Positions 9,276 through 18,730 of a stretch of DNA of 64,000 nucleotides are shown piece after piece. Both the position numbers and the translations under genes were made by a program. Under the pieces are notes generated by a model. It did not search any database. It saw only the letters and a list, made by a program, of their open reading frames with translations, and was not told the DNA's origin. Numbering within the stretch: position 1 is the first letter of the stretch; each line of letters opens with the position of its first letter. Source of the DNA: Roseovarius arcticus. GTDB lineage: Bacteria > Pseudomonadota > Alphaproteobacteria > Rhodobacterales > Rhodobacteraceae. The stretch lies in the NCBI RefSeq assembly GCF_006125015.1, contig NZ_SZZN01000001.1:496001-560000 (forward strand), read 5' to 3'.

Positions 9276-9297
9276 TAAAGTCAATTGGAAAGTTTTG

Positions 9298-9720
9298 ATG
9301 GGCCGGGAAGTGGCAGATTTTTTCACTGGGATCGGGGCGCGGTTAGCCATTACCCGCAACGAAACCGGTTTGTCTCAGACCGAGATGGCCAAGGAGATCG
9401 GGGTCTCGCTCCGTGCTTATCACAGCTATGAAAAGGGTGATCGCGGCCTGCCAATCGAAGCTCTGGTTACGCTGCACGAAAAATTCGATTCAGACGTCAA
9501 CTGGATCCTTCTCGGGACTAAATCGGCGAGGATCGAACATGACATCGATGCTCTGGAAGAGTTTGAAACCTCACTTGACCGATTTCTGACGGACCAAGGT
9601 ATTAAGATCAAAAGCGAAAAACGTGGGGCGATTGTTGCGCGTTGGTATCGGTCCCTGACCGACGGAAAAGAAATTCAAATGGAAGCCGTTCACACGTGGA
9701 TCGAATTGCTGAGGGAGTAG
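9298..9720 (+). CDS. XRE-family repressor, 140 aa
   Basis: A Cro/CI-type helix-turn-helix occupies about residues 13-68 (LAITRNETGLSQTEMAKEI, then SLRAYHSYEKGDRGLPIEAL and VNWILLG). An acidic linker and a helical C-terminus, probably for dimerisation, follow. The ATG at 9298 is preferred over an in-frame TTG at 9295. It is divergent from the HTH/integrase operon across the symmetric site at 9242-9275, so it is the best candidate for the element's master repressor. The next gene starts 3 nt after its stop. Confidence 0.85.
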   Translation: MGREVADFFTGIGARLAITRNETGLSQTEMAKEIGVSLRAYHSYEKGDRGLPIEALVTLHEKFDSDVNWILLGTKSARIEHDIDALEEFETSLDRFLTDQGIKIKSEKRGAIVARWYRSLTDGKEIQMEAVHTWIELLRE

Positions 9721-9723
9721 ACT

Positions 9724-10044
9724 ATGAAGTTTTCTAACATTCCGCATATGGAGCGGCAAAAGCTGGTCATTCTGGAAAGGGTGCAGCACGACGTTGGCCG
9801 TTTCACCAATCCGGTGTTCAACCTCTTTGTCATCGCAGCGGCGATCTATCTGCCTTGCTATGCCAAGCTCATGCTCTTTTCGACATCTGGCACGCTTGAT
9901 CTATTGAACGTGCTGCTTGCCTTGTCCGCAATTGCCCTTGTTCTGACGACGCCCGCCTTTGCGCTGGCTGCTACTGTCGAGGTTTATTTTGCCCGTCGTA
10001 TTGCTGCGGCGTCGCGCGCTTCGCGCAATATCGAATTTGCATGA
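9724..10044 (+). CDS. small two-helix membrane protein, 106 aa, unknown
   Basis: I do not recognise a family. Residues about 28-50 (VFNLFVIAAAIYLPCYAKLM) and 58-85 (LLNVLLALSAIALVLTTPAF) are two hydrophobic segments, with a basic N-terminal stretch and an Arg-rich tail (ARRIAAASRASR). The start is 3 nt after the repressor stop, so translation is probably coupled. A membrane protein cotranscribed with an element repressor could serve entry exclusion, act as a defence effector or sense the envelope; nothing in the sequence decides among these. Confidence 0.65.
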   Translation: MKFSNIPHMERQKLVILERVQHDVGRFTNPVFNLFVIAAAIYLPCYAKLMLFSTSGTLDLLNVLLALSAIALVLTTPAFALAATVEVYFARRIAAASRASRNIEFA

Positions 10045-10154
10045 TGCAACCTGTGAGTGCTTTCGCTATTGATGATTGAAAACGTACGTCCAATTTCAGA
10101 CGTCGCCCCAAATGATCGGCGTAAGCGTAGAGAAACAAGAGTTGGGGCATTAGT

Positions 10155-13100
10155 ATGAAGCTAATAAAACAAACCATTTCGGAAAAACTTTCCCCGGCGT
10201 TGAAGGCATACCGACCAGCTAGGGCTGAGGTAGAGCAATTTGCGCGAGATCTAGAGGGCTATCTGGATCACATTGACAGCAAAGAAACCGAAGAAAACCT
10301 CAAGACCCATTTGATGGGATTGCTCAAGCCCACGTACCAGCCGGCACATACAATTGAGCAATTTGGGGACATCGACTTCGTCATTCGGACTGGCGGGAAA
10401 GGAACCTCGTCTGCAGTCTTGTTTGAGGCTAAGCGCGAAATCAACAAAGCCGATATGATCCGTCAAGATGATATCAATCGTAAGGCGTTGCACGAACTAA
10501 TACTATACTTTTTTCGCGAACGGCACGCAGGCAATACGGACATTCGTCACGTTGTGATTTGCACAGAATTCGAGATGTTTGTCTTCGAAGCATCTGATTT
10601 TGAGAGAACATTTTATCAAGACAAGGCATTGCGTAGGGATTTCGAAGCTTGGACCGCAGGTAAGAAATCAGACAGCACCACCGAATTCTTTTATAAAGAG
10701 ATTGCCGCGAAATATGTTGCTGCAAGTGAGGCCGAGCTCAAGGTCGTCCACATCGACTTGAGGCGTTATAAAGCAAAACTTAAGGATGGCGCGGACGACA
10801 AGGAGTTCGTTAAACTTTTCAAGCTGCTCAGTCCCCATGGTCTGTTAGCCAAAGAGCTTTCGAACGACAGTAACAGCCTGAACAAAGCCTTCTACGATGA
10901 GTTACTTCACCTAATCGGGCTAGAAGAGCGAAAGGACGGAGCCAAGCGCGTAATTGGCCGCCTTGAAAAAACCAAACGGAACCCTGGCTCATTGCTAGAG
11001 AACGCAATCGGCCAAATTCGGGACGAAGACGATTTCAATGATCCGATAATGATCCAGACCTACGGTTCTTCGAACGACGATCGAGAATTCAATATCGCTT
11101 TGGAGTTGTGCCTAACATGGATCAACCGACTGCTCTTTTTGAAATTGCTCGAAGCCCAGATTTTCAAGTTTCACGGTCAGGATTCAGGCTACAAGTTTCT
11201 ATCGACGTCTATGGTCTCCGACTTTGGTGATTTATCTGACCTGTTCTTCAAGGTTCTTGCATATGCACCTTCTGAGCGCCAACCGCTTATACAGGCTAAG
11301 TACGAAAAAATTCCGTATCTCAACAGCTCTCTTTTTGAACAAACTAAACTGGAAAAGAGCTTCAGTATCAAAGCACTCACTAACGGTTTGGACATTTCGC
11401 TCTTCAGCCGTACCGTATTTCGCAATGCATCGGGTCAACGGTCCTCAGGCAAAAAAGCCACCCTTTCCTACATATTTGATTTTCTTGATGCGTATGACTT
11501 CGGAACTATTGGCGGCGGGGATGTGCAGGAGGAAAGTAAGACCATTATCAATGCCGCTGTGCTGGGGCTGATCTTTGAAAAGATTAACGGATACAAGGAA
11601 GGCGCAATTTTCACGCCAGGCTACGTTACGATGTACATGGCGCGGAAGGTGATCGAGAAAACTGTTCTTGAAGCCTTTCAAAAGAAAAACCCAAGCTGGA
11701 CGCTCACAGACATGGAGGACCTTCGCAACAACATCTCAGATGATCGATCAAAGTCAGCAACGCTGCGTCAAAACGCAGTGATAGATAATCTGAAGATTTG
11801 CGATCCTGCAGTCGGTTCCGGTCACTTCCTTGTTTCGTGTCTGAATGAATTGATCGCCCTAAAATCCCGATTGGGAATTCTAGCTGACGCCGATGGCAAC
11901 CGCCTGTCTGATTACGTTGTCGATGTGGACAACGACGAACTGATAGTTGTGAATGCGGACACCGACGAGGTGTTCGCTTACCAAGTTCACGGCGCCAAAG
12001 TACCAAAGCGTCTTCAGCAGGTGCAGCAGACCCTTTTCCATGAGAAGCAAAAGCTGATCGAAAACTGCTTGTTTGGTGTGGATATCAACGCGAATTCGGT
12101 ACGTATTTGCCAGCTTAGGCTTTGGATCGAACTTCTTAAAAGCGCCTATTATAGGGACGGCCAGGATGCTCAGCTCGAAACGCTGCCGAACATCGATATT
12201 AACATCAAATGCGGCAACTCACTTCTGTCTCGCTTCAAGTTGGACCAGAGCCTTTCGGATGCATTCAGCAAGGCAAAACTGACTGTGACTGAATACCGGC
12301 AACTCGTGAGCGATTACAAAAATACCAAAGACAAGGCGGTAAAGCGCGACCTGCAAGAGAAGATCGATAAGGCGAAAACGCGGTTTCAAGAAGAGTCGAT
12401 GGGTCGCCTGACAAAGGAACTCGATGCAACGATTGCTCAACTTAAGGCAGACGAGGCGCAGGCCGATTTGTTCGTTTTGGGAGAGGAACAGCGAGCGGAT
12501 CAAGACGCCAAAATAGACGAAATCCATAAGAAGATCGCTGATCTTGAAGCTAAACGCTCGAAGTTACTGCACAATAGGACATTCCTTGCAGCCTTGGAGT
12601 GGCGGTTCGAGTTCCCTGAAGTGCTAGATGAAAAAGGGAAATATGTCGGCTTTGACATCATTATCGCAAATCCGCCTTATATGCGCGTGCAGGAAATTGA
12701 AGCGACCCAGCCTGCACAGCGAGAGTTCTATGAGCGCGATTACCGAACCGCGCACGGTGCCTATGACCTCGCAAACCTGTTCTTTGAATTGGCTGTTCGA
12801 CTGGCCAAACCCAAAGGCAACAACAATATCTTCATCTTCCCGCACAAGCTTTTCAACTCTGCCAACGGCGCGCCTTTGCGTGAATATTTGATGAATACCC
12901 GTGCGATGAAGCACATCACGCACTTCGGAGCCAATCAGGTATTCGATAGTGCGCTTACGTACACATGCATCGCGTTGTTCAATGCTGAACCCGCGGAGAC
13001 TTTCAGGTTCAAAAAATTCAGTCTTTCCGAAGATCATGAGAACGAACTCGCAAACGAAGCACTATATTCTGATCTTTTCTACGATGATGTTGCAATTGCT

Positions 13101-14048
13101 TCAGGCCTATATGGTGGAAATCAGTGGATTTTCTTTGACGATCCAACTGGCTTTGAGTGTTTTAAGAAAATTTTCTCGTCCTCAGTGCCACTCAACGAAG
13201 TTCTATCTGTTTTTGTAGGGATTCAAACCAGTCGTGACACCCTTTATGTAGTCAAAAAGCTAGGGGAGACTGCTGAAACTTATAAAATCCAAGTTAACCC
13301 CGATAACAAGGCCGACAAGCCACCAGTTTCCCCCAAAGTTATTGAGGTTGAAAAGGATTTTTTTCGGCCATTCCTGATGGGCAGGGATGTACATCGTTTC
13401 GAAACATTAGAGACCGACCGGCTTGTCTTCTTTCCCTACCTAGTGTCGGGTCGTGCAGAACTTGTAGATATTGACACCCTTAAATCGTCTTACCCGCTAA
13501 CTTATAAATATGTTGCTGATTATTCTGGGGTTTTTGAAGCAAGAGAAGGTGGAAAGGCAAGAAAAGCGAAGGAGATTTATCAGTATCTGCGAGAAAATAA
13601 TATCTCGAGGTTTGAACAGACAAAGCTGACTGCAATGGAAATTTGCTCAAGTCATGCCAATGTTGCATTGAATTTTTCGAATATCTATCACTCGACCACA
13701 GTCTACAGCTTTGTGAAGCACGAAGACGCAGGGGTAAGTTATGAGACGTTTTCTGCGATATTGAATTCAACCGTTTTTTGGTGGTTCTTAAAACATACGG
13801 GCGATACCCTGCAGGGGGACGCAAGGAGAATGAAGACCAATTATATCAACCCTTTCCCACTCCCAGCCGCCATTTCTGAGGAAGACGACTTAACAATCTC
13901 TGTGCTCGTCGCTGAGATTGTGAAAGAAAAAGCCGGTCCTGCGCGCGGCCATGAAATCCAGCGGCTAGAAGATGCAATAAATGCTTCCGTCTACAAACTT
14001 TACGACCTGAACGAGCAAGAGATAAAGGTGATCGAACAGGCAATTTAG
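10155..14048 (+). CDS. fused restriction-modification protein (type IIG-like, Eco57I-type methylase), 1297 aa
   Basis: A single-chain enzyme expected to methylate adenine-N6 and cleave DNA. The N-terminus carries a PD-(D/E)xK nuclease-like motif: Asp74 in GDIDFVIR, then Glu91 and Lys93 in FEAKRE. The SAM-binding motif I is CDPAVGSGHF (Asp550-Gly556), and the catalytic NPPY is at 839-842. Between them lies a predicted coiled coil (about 705-805, rich in K, E, D, Q). The C-terminal part (about 1010-1297) resembles a TaqI/Eco57I target-recognition domain. Length and order fit type IIG enzymes. A BREX PglX-like methylase is an alternative, but it would lack the nuclease motif and no other BREX genes are present. 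Base composition is more AT-rich than the flanks. It is convergent with the Gabija-like pair. Confidence 0.85.
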   Translation: MKLIKQTISEKLSPALKAYRPARAEVEQFARDLEGYLDHIDSKETEENLKTHLMGLLKPTYQPAHTIEQFGDIDFVIRTGGKGTSSAVLFEAKREINKADMIRQDDINRKALHELILYFFRERHAGNTDIRHVVICTEFEMFVFEASDFERTFYQDKALRRDFEAWTAGKKSDSTTEFFYKEIAAKYVAASEAELKVVHIDLRRYKAKLKDGADDKEFVKLFKLLSPHGLLAKELSNDSNSLNKAFYDELLHLIGLEERKDGAKRVIGRLEKTKRNPGSLLENAIGQIRDEDDFNDPIMIQTYGSSNDDREFNIALELCLTWINRLLFLKLLEAQIFKFHGQDSGYKFLSTSMVSDFGDLSDLFFKVLAYAPSERQPLIQAKYEKIPYLNSSLFEQTKLEKSFSIKALTNGLDISLFSRTVFRNASGQRSSGKKATLSYIFDFLDAYDFGTIGGGDVQEESKTIINAAVLGLIFEKINGYKEGAIFTPGYVTMYMARKVIEKTVLEAFQKKNPSWTLTDMEDLRNNISDDRSKSATLRQNAVIDNLKICDPAVGSGHFLVSCLNELIALKSRLGILADADGNRLSDYVVDVDNDELIVVNADTDEVFAYQVHGAKVPKRLQQVQQTLFHEKQKLIENCLFGVDINANSVRICQLRLWIELLKSAYYRDGQDAQLETLPNIDINIKCGNSLLSRFKLDQSLSDAFSKAKLTVTEYRQLVSDYKNTKDKAVKRDLQEKIDKAKTRFQEESMGRLTKELDATIAQLKADEAQADLFVLGEEQRADQDAKIDEIHKKIADLEAKRSKLLHNRTFLAALEWRFEFPEVLDEKGKYVGFDIIIANPPYMRVQEIEATQPAQREFYERDYRTAHGAYDLANLFFELAVRLAKPKGNNNIFIFPHKLFNSANGAPLREYLMNTRAMKHITHFGANQVFDSALTYTCIALFNAEPAETFRFKKFSLSEDHENELANEALYSDLFYDDVAIASGLYGGNQWIFFDDPTGFECFKKIFSSSVPLNEVLSVFVGIQTSRDTLYVVKKLGETAETYKIQVNPDNKADKPPVSPKVIEVEKDFFRPFLMGRDVHRFETLETDRLVFFPYLVSGRAELVDIDTLKSSYPLTYKYVADYSGVFEAREGGKARKAKEIYQYLRENNISRFEQTKLTAMEICSSHANVALNFSNIYHSTTVYSFVKHEDAGVSYETFSAILNSTVFWWFLKHTGDTLQGDARRMKTNYINPFPLPAAISEEDDLTISVLVAEIVKEKAGPARGHEIQRLEDAINASVYKLYDLNEQEIKVIEQAI

Positions 14049-14074
14049 GGAACAGGACGGCGCAAAATGTCGAC

Positions 14075-15952
14075 CTAGGCGGTCATAATTTCGATTTCAT
14101 CCCCGGCAAACCAGTTTTGCTCGAGGATGGATGTGCGCGCCGCTTTAGGATCATCTGAATAGTAAATGACGGCTAGGCTCTCTTCCGCCCGACTACAGGT
14201 TACATAAAAAAGACGGCGGGTGCGGTCGATGCTTGTATCCTTGCCAGCAACTTCATTGTCCAGATCGGTTTTTGACTTTTCTTTGGTACCCATGAGTTTG
14301 CCGTAGTTGAACAAGAAGCCACGCGCTTCCGCATCACTGATGACGACCATGACCCTCGGAAACTCAAGGCCTTTGACGCCTTGGTGTGTATCGAACTGAG
14401 AGACGCCACGCACATAGCGATCATACTTTTCAATCTCGTGAAAGGGTGCGTCCAGTGCCGTTCGCCATGCTCCCAGTTCAGACTTTGTGTCGTCCTCGCC
14501 ATCTTCGATAGCATCGTCGTTTTTGGGCACGAATGGTTGCAAAACATCTGGAACTTCGAACAAATTCGTTTCAGCGACATAGCGTAGGATCGTCCTCAAC
14601 GTCGGTGGAATTTTGGCCGCCAGAAGCTCGTGAAGACCGTCACAAGCCAGCTTTGCTGCTTCAAGAGTTTCCTTCTGATTGTTGCCTGCATCAGCCAGCA
14701 GTCGGTGATCCAGCAAGGGAGAGGTCCGACGAATTACCGACGCAATCCCAAAACGATCTTTTGACTCTAGTGCTTTCGCAAGAGGCAGAAACTCGCGAGT
14801 AAAGAAACCTATGCCACGTCCTGAACCATCGAGGAGACCCGTTCGCATTGGCTCATAGCCATAAAGCGGTTCAAAAAAGTGTTCGAAACCAAACCGTCGT
14901 GCCGACATCATGTGCTCAAGCGCCAATGTTTTTACATCAGCTTGTTCACCGATCCAAGCTTGATCGCCAGTCAGCTCAGCCATCCGTGCTGCGGCTTTCG
15001 CCTCAATCTCGTTTTTATCGGTCATAGCCTCTGAAATTAGAAACAACCGTACGAAACCTTCTGATGCATCGCTTCTCGCCTTTTGCTCCTGAGCGTCGTC
15101 GTCAGCGCGTATCTTGTTGATCAAAGTAACGATACGTTTGGGGCAGCGATGATTCATGACCTTACGGGGACGCTCCCAGGTCGAAGGAATTGCCTCGGCC
15201 AGACCTACCTTTCCATCTGCGTAGATCCGCTGCATCGTATCGCCAAGAAGCCCTAGGCAAAACTGTTCGGAAAAGGTCGTCTGAACTATCAGAAAAGCGT
15301 CCATCAAGCGCTTTGTCGTATCCTGACTTTCATCAATAAGTAGGATTGGGTAACGAGTCACCAGTTGGCGGCGTAATCCGGACTTTTGGCTCAAGAAATC
15401 GGCAGTCATAGCAATTACTTCAGCATGGTTAAGCGCGTCGCGGGTCCTATTGTCACTTGCAGGGCTGTAGATGAAACGCTGGATATCCCCAAGCATAGCT
15501 CTTCGCCGCGATTTACTTTCGATGGACTGAGCGCGCTCAATCGAGGCTTTACTCGCCCGCCCATTTTTTTGCTTCTCTTCGAGTTCAGAAATGTCCTCAA
15601 GCAATCGCGCATCAAGCCATTTTCGAATATCATTGTCATAGCCACTGATTAGGGACCATGCGAAGCTATGGATTGTAGAGACATCTATACGGGGGTCAAA
15701 TTCGAGCCGCTGCTTGATTTCGTCGCAAGCCGCGTTGGTGTAAGTAATTATCGCAACCTTTCGTCCTGTAAGCACCAATTGACGACCTTGCTTTTCTAGC
15801 AAGTCTCGGATCGCGGTCACCAACGAACGCGTCTTCCCTGAACCCGCCCCAGCATAAAGAAAAAAGCTCTTTGGGCTGTCTAACGCAAGGCAATCTCGAA
15901 TAGTCTGATCTGCTAAAGCGTCGTAGTTATTGTCTGAGGTTGCCTCGATCAT
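14075..15952 (-). CDS. UvrD/Rep-like helicase, Gabija GajB-like, 625 aa
   Basis: A superfamily 1A helicase: Walker A GAGSGKT at 35-41, motif Ia ITYTNAACDEIKQRL, an STIHSF motif, Walker B LLIDESQDT, motif III-like LLGDTMQRIY, and a late DTHQGVKGLEFPRVMVVI segment (motif V). Its start overlaps the stop of the upstream OLD nuclease gene by 4 nt (ATGA). That nuclease-then-helicase pairing is the Gabija arrangement, in which the helicase partner is thought to sense or process DNA ends and activate the nuclease. At 625 residues it is longer than the roughly 500-residue type GajB, so it is Gabija-like and not a close copy. Confidence 0.85.
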   Translation of the reverse strand: MIEATSDNNYDALADQTIRDCLALDSPKSFFLYAGAGSGKTRSLVTAIRDLLEKQGRQLVLTGRKVAIITYTNAACDEIKQRLEFDPRIDVSTIHSFAWSLISGYDNDIRKWLDARLLEDISELEEKQKNGRASKASIERAQSIESKSRRRAMLGDIQRFIYSPASDNRTRDALNHAEVIAMTADFLSQKSGLRRQLVTRYPILLIDESQDTTKRLMDAFLIVQTTFSEQFCLGLLGDTMQRIYADGKVGLAEAIPSTWERPRKVMNHRCPKRIVTLINKIRADDDAQEQKARSDASEGFVRLFLISEAMTDKNEIEAKAAARMAELTGDQAWIGEQADVKTLALEHMMSARRFGFEHFFEPLYGYEPMRTGLLDGSGRGIGFFTREFLPLAKALESKDRFGIASVIRRTSPLLDHRLLADAGNNQKETLEAAKLACDGLHELLAAKIPPTLRTILRYVAETNLFEVPDVLQPFVPKNDDAIEDGEDDTKSELGAWRTALDAPFHEIEKYDRYVRGVSQFDTHQGVKGLEFPRVMVVISDAEARGFLFNYGKLMGTKEKSKTDLDNEVAGKDTSIDRTRRLFYVTCSRAEESLAVIYYSDDPKAARTSILEQNWFAGDEIEIMTA

Positions 15953-18270
15953 TCTGCCCCCTCAGCTTTCGGGGGCAGAATTTCAACCTGCTTTTTCTGC
16001 AAGCGCCCTTCGAGCCAAGTCAACCCATCTGCGATGTAGTTGGGCACAATGAGCGTATCGAATTTTTCCGAATTCAGCACATCCAACGCAAACTCAGCCT
16101 TCTTGCCTGTCCTGAGGTCTTGGAAGAATTTCGCTCCAACAACCGAGGCGCTTCCGCCGTCTTCGATAGCCTGACGAAATTTCGCGACTAGTCCATGCCC
16201 CTCTAGTACCCTGAAAAAATCGAGGTTTTCAAATGCCAATGCATCTTCGAATGTGTATGGGTATGCCTTATCATCATCGGGTGTCCCATGCATCTTTACT
16301 TCTACCGGAAGCTGATACGCCGCGCGCACTGCGAATAATGGGTCTTCATCGCCTTCCAACGTACGCTCAGAGGGTTTCGCGGCCCACAAATCATCGATTT
16401 CAGTTCTCTTCGGCACCCAATCGCGTAGAGTCACGTTGTCGGTGGTTTGCCCTTTGGCGGGACATGGTTGCTCCGCGCCAACCGGTTTCGCCGATAGACT
16501 ATCAAGATCAGTGATAATCAAAGTCAGCAAGCCAAGATGTTCTATCAGAGGTCGAAGCCGATGGGCATGGCTACCGCCAATTTCGAGCAGGGTAACATAG
16601 CATTTATTCAACACAGGAAATTTTGCGCGGATGAAATTTGGCACAAGCATTCGCTCAGCCGGACCCTCAACCAAAATGGCGGCATCAGCAAAGAAGAGGT
16701 CAGCGTGTTGGGCGCGCAGATAACGCGTAACGAAGTTCGCGGTCGCTTGGTTCGGACCGAAGACCTCAGTCAGATTGATGACTGTCGAAACAGGAATGCG
16801 ACTAGCCATTCCCGCCGGAAGTCTGCGAAAATACCGCAAGCAATCGAACGATACCTCATGGGCAACATGACTCGAATGCGTGCTAACGACCAACTGGGTG
16901 CGGCGAAGTTTGGTAGAACCTAAGTCTGGATGAGCTCGGAGCACTTCGTAGGCCTTATTGATAAAAACCTGTTGAACTTGCGCGTGCAAATGCGCCTCGG
17001 GCTCTTCGACTAGCACAAGGTGCAGTGGTTCAAAGTGCATCACCTTATCGTTGCTGGCTGCCTTGCCGACCCGCATCCAGGAATCCCTGAAACTCATTAA
17101 GCGGAAAATCATTGAGATTAAGTTCTGGTAGCCTAAGCCGTTGTTGTTTTCGGGTAGGCGCAGCAAAGGAACCGCTGTCTCACCCTTGGTGGGCGATACA
17201 TCGACAACAAACGTCACCGCTGAAGAATGGTTGAGGCCATCAATCGTTTTCAGACGAGTCGAAACTTTGGGTTTGGGGTCGGTTACGCCCGGATAACCCA
17301 TTCCTTCAACCTCATTGAATGCAGCGGCGAAGCTTTCTGTTAACTTGTGGTCGAACGCATCTTGGGCGGCCTCTATTGCCTGTAATGCGCCTAGATCGTT
17401 TGCATCTGGCCCTTTGGTAGGGTCGAGATGCTTAGAGTAGTAACTCCGAAGCTGGTCTGAAAGTCTGCTACCAGGCGATCCGGCGGGCGCATCTTCGTCT
17501 TCTTCGTTGGGGTGCTCCTCTCCAAAGCCTCGTTGGGCTGGAATATCGTGAATGCGCAAGAGGCCCCTAAGAGGATCACCTTCGAGAGGAAGTGAGGTTG
17601 ATGGTAATGCTTGTAGACTAGCTTGCCCGTTTTTTGGTGACTTCACTTCGTTTGGATCAAGCGTGTACGCGCAAACTTTAAAATGTTGGGACAATCGCTT
17701 TCTCAGGTAGTCGGTCAGTGTCGTCGGCCACAGGGTCAATTTCTGGCGCGGTTGATCCGCGCCAGCTTCTTTCACATTCTTATCGTGTTGCTTTGAGGCA
17801 GCTGCTTTAAGCTCCTCTGCGTCCTTTGCCGCACGAATGAAATCCTTGAACAACTCCTCAACGTTTACTGGTTCGTAGCGAAGACGCACGCCTAGAAGAC
17901 CTCCTTCCCAATCTAGTGTCGGAATTAGGTCTCGAACATGGTGCATCTCGCCTGAATCCACATCAAGCCAGAGATCAAGCGTTGGAAGAAATGGTAGCCA
18001 TTGACCGAGTGACAGGTCGGTTGCTTTCTCGGCTTTAACGGCCTCTATCCATGTTTGACCGATGCGATCAATTTCCGGCCAATGGCATAGGGTCAAATCA
18101 TGAATTTCGAACGGGCATCTTTTAGGAACAAGGAAACGTCTAAGCGCAAGCATCGCTGAGCTCTTCCCACTGTTGTTCGCCCCTACAAATAGGGTCTGCT
18201 TTTCTGAAAGGTCAACTCGGACCGATAGGAGCTTACGGAAATTTGCAATCTCAAAAAACTTGATCAGCAT
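15949..18270 (-). CDS. OLD-family ATPase/TOPRIM nuclease, Gabija GajA-like, 773 aa
   Basis: Residues 30-38 form the Walker A loop (GANNSGKSS). A Walker B LVLVEEPEAHLHAQVQ and a STHSSH loop follow, giving an ABC-type ATPase head. The C-terminal TOPRIM nuclease is intact, with Glu535 and Glu539 in LVEGPAER and Asp588/Asp590 in TDLDS. This is the class 2 OLD layout used by GajA, which nicks or cuts DNA when nucleotide levels fall. The protein is about 200 residues longer than canonical GajA. The extra length is an insertion between Walker A and Walker B (about 100-330, polar, with an acidic stretch EEDEDAPAGSPG) plus a C-terminal extension. It precedes and overlaps the helicase gene. Confidence 0.85.
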   Translation of the reverse strand: MLIKFFEIANFRKLLSVRVDLSEKQTLFVGANNSGKSSAMLALRRFLVPKRCPFEIHDLTLCHWPEIDRIGQTWIEAVKAEKATDLSLGQWLPFLPTLDLWLDVDSGEMHHVRDLIPTLDWEGGLLGVRLRYEPVNVEELFKDFIRAAKDAEELKAAASKQHDKNVKEAGADQPRQKLTLWPTTLTDYLRKRLSQHFKVCAYTLDPNEVKSPKNGQASLQALPSTSLPLEGDPLRGLLRIHDIPAQRGFGEEHPNEEDEDAPAGSPGSRLSDQLRSYYSKHLDPTKGPDANDLGALQAIEAAQDAFDHKLTESFAAAFNEVEGMGYPGVTDPKPKVSTRLKTIDGLNHSSAVTFVVDVSPTKGETAVPLLRLPENNNGLGYQNLISMIFRLMSFRDSWMRVGKAASNDKVMHFEPLHLVLVEEPEAHLHAQVQQVFINKAYEVLRAHPDLGSTKLRRTQLVVSTHSSHVAHEVSFDCLRYFRRLPAGMASRIPVSTVINLTEVFGPNQATANFVTRYLRAQHADLFFADAAILVEGPAERMLVPNFIRAKFPVLNKCYVTLLEIGGSHAHRLRPLIEHLGLLTLIITDLDSLSAKPVGAEQPCPAKGQTTDNVTLRDWVPKRTEIDDLWAAKPSERTLEGDEDPLFAVRAAYQLPVEVKMHGTPDDDKAYPYTFEDALAFENLDFFRVLEGHGLVAKFRQAIEDGGSASVVGAKFFQDLRTGKKAEFALDVLNSEKFDTLIVPNYIADGLTWLEGRLQKKQVEILPPKAEGAE

Positions 18271-18387
18271 CTATGACTTTCTGTCGAGTTGGGGAATTCT
18301 ACCGCAATTCTGCGCCACCCACGTTGGGCTTAGTGACCGTTGTGGTACCAATGGGAGGGATTGGGTGTAGGTGTGTTGAATGAAGCT

Positions 18388-18717
18388 CTATGCGGCAGCC
18401 CCGTTGTCTTGAGTCAGCGAAAAAGACACGCCTTCGCGTTGTTTCAAACGGGAAACCATGGCGAGCAGATTGTCGGCGCGCGGGTTCCCCTTCGCGCTGA
18501 GCATCCGCATTAAGCTCTTAGGGTCTTTCTGCATATCTTTGGCAAGGTTTTCAAAGCCTACCGTGGCGTTGACGTAGTCGCGCAGCAAGATCTTTCCAGT
18601 ATCGAGATCGTCGCTGAGCATCGCCTCGATTGCTTCCCGGAACAGACCAGCACGAAACTCAGGATCGCGTTGGGCACGTGCCTTGATGGTGTCTTTAAAG
18701 TCTTTCGTTAGTGGCAT
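18388..18717 (-). CDS. antitoxin, HI1420/HigA-like HTH, 109 aa
   Basis: The protein matches the small antidote family encoded downstream of Gp49-like toxins: DFKDTIKARAQRDPEFRAGL, then DLDTGKILLRDYVNATVGFENLA and a degenerate HTH (KSLMRMLSAKGNPRADNLLA). The ATG at 18717 is chosen because AAGGAG lies 8 nt before it; an upstream in-frame start at 18777 would run into the toxin gene with no ribosome site. It would neutralise the toxin and probably autorepress the pair. Confidence 0.85.
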   Translation of the reverse strand: MPLTKDFKDTIKARAQRDPEFRAGLFREAIEAMLSDDLDTGKILLRDYVNATVGFENLAKDMQKDPKSLMRMLSAKGNPRADNLLAMVSRLKQREGVSFSLTQDNGAAA

Positions 18718-18730
18718 GTCAGTCTCCTTT

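Noticed and set aside
10155..14048. BREX PglX methylase
   Set aside because: An N-terminal nuclease motif is present and no brxA/B/C, pglZ or brxL homologue occurs nearby.
14075..18270. PARIS or a retron system
   Set aside because: The ATPase carries its own TOPRIM domain and is paired with a UvrD helicase; there is no DUF4435 partner or reverse transcriptase.
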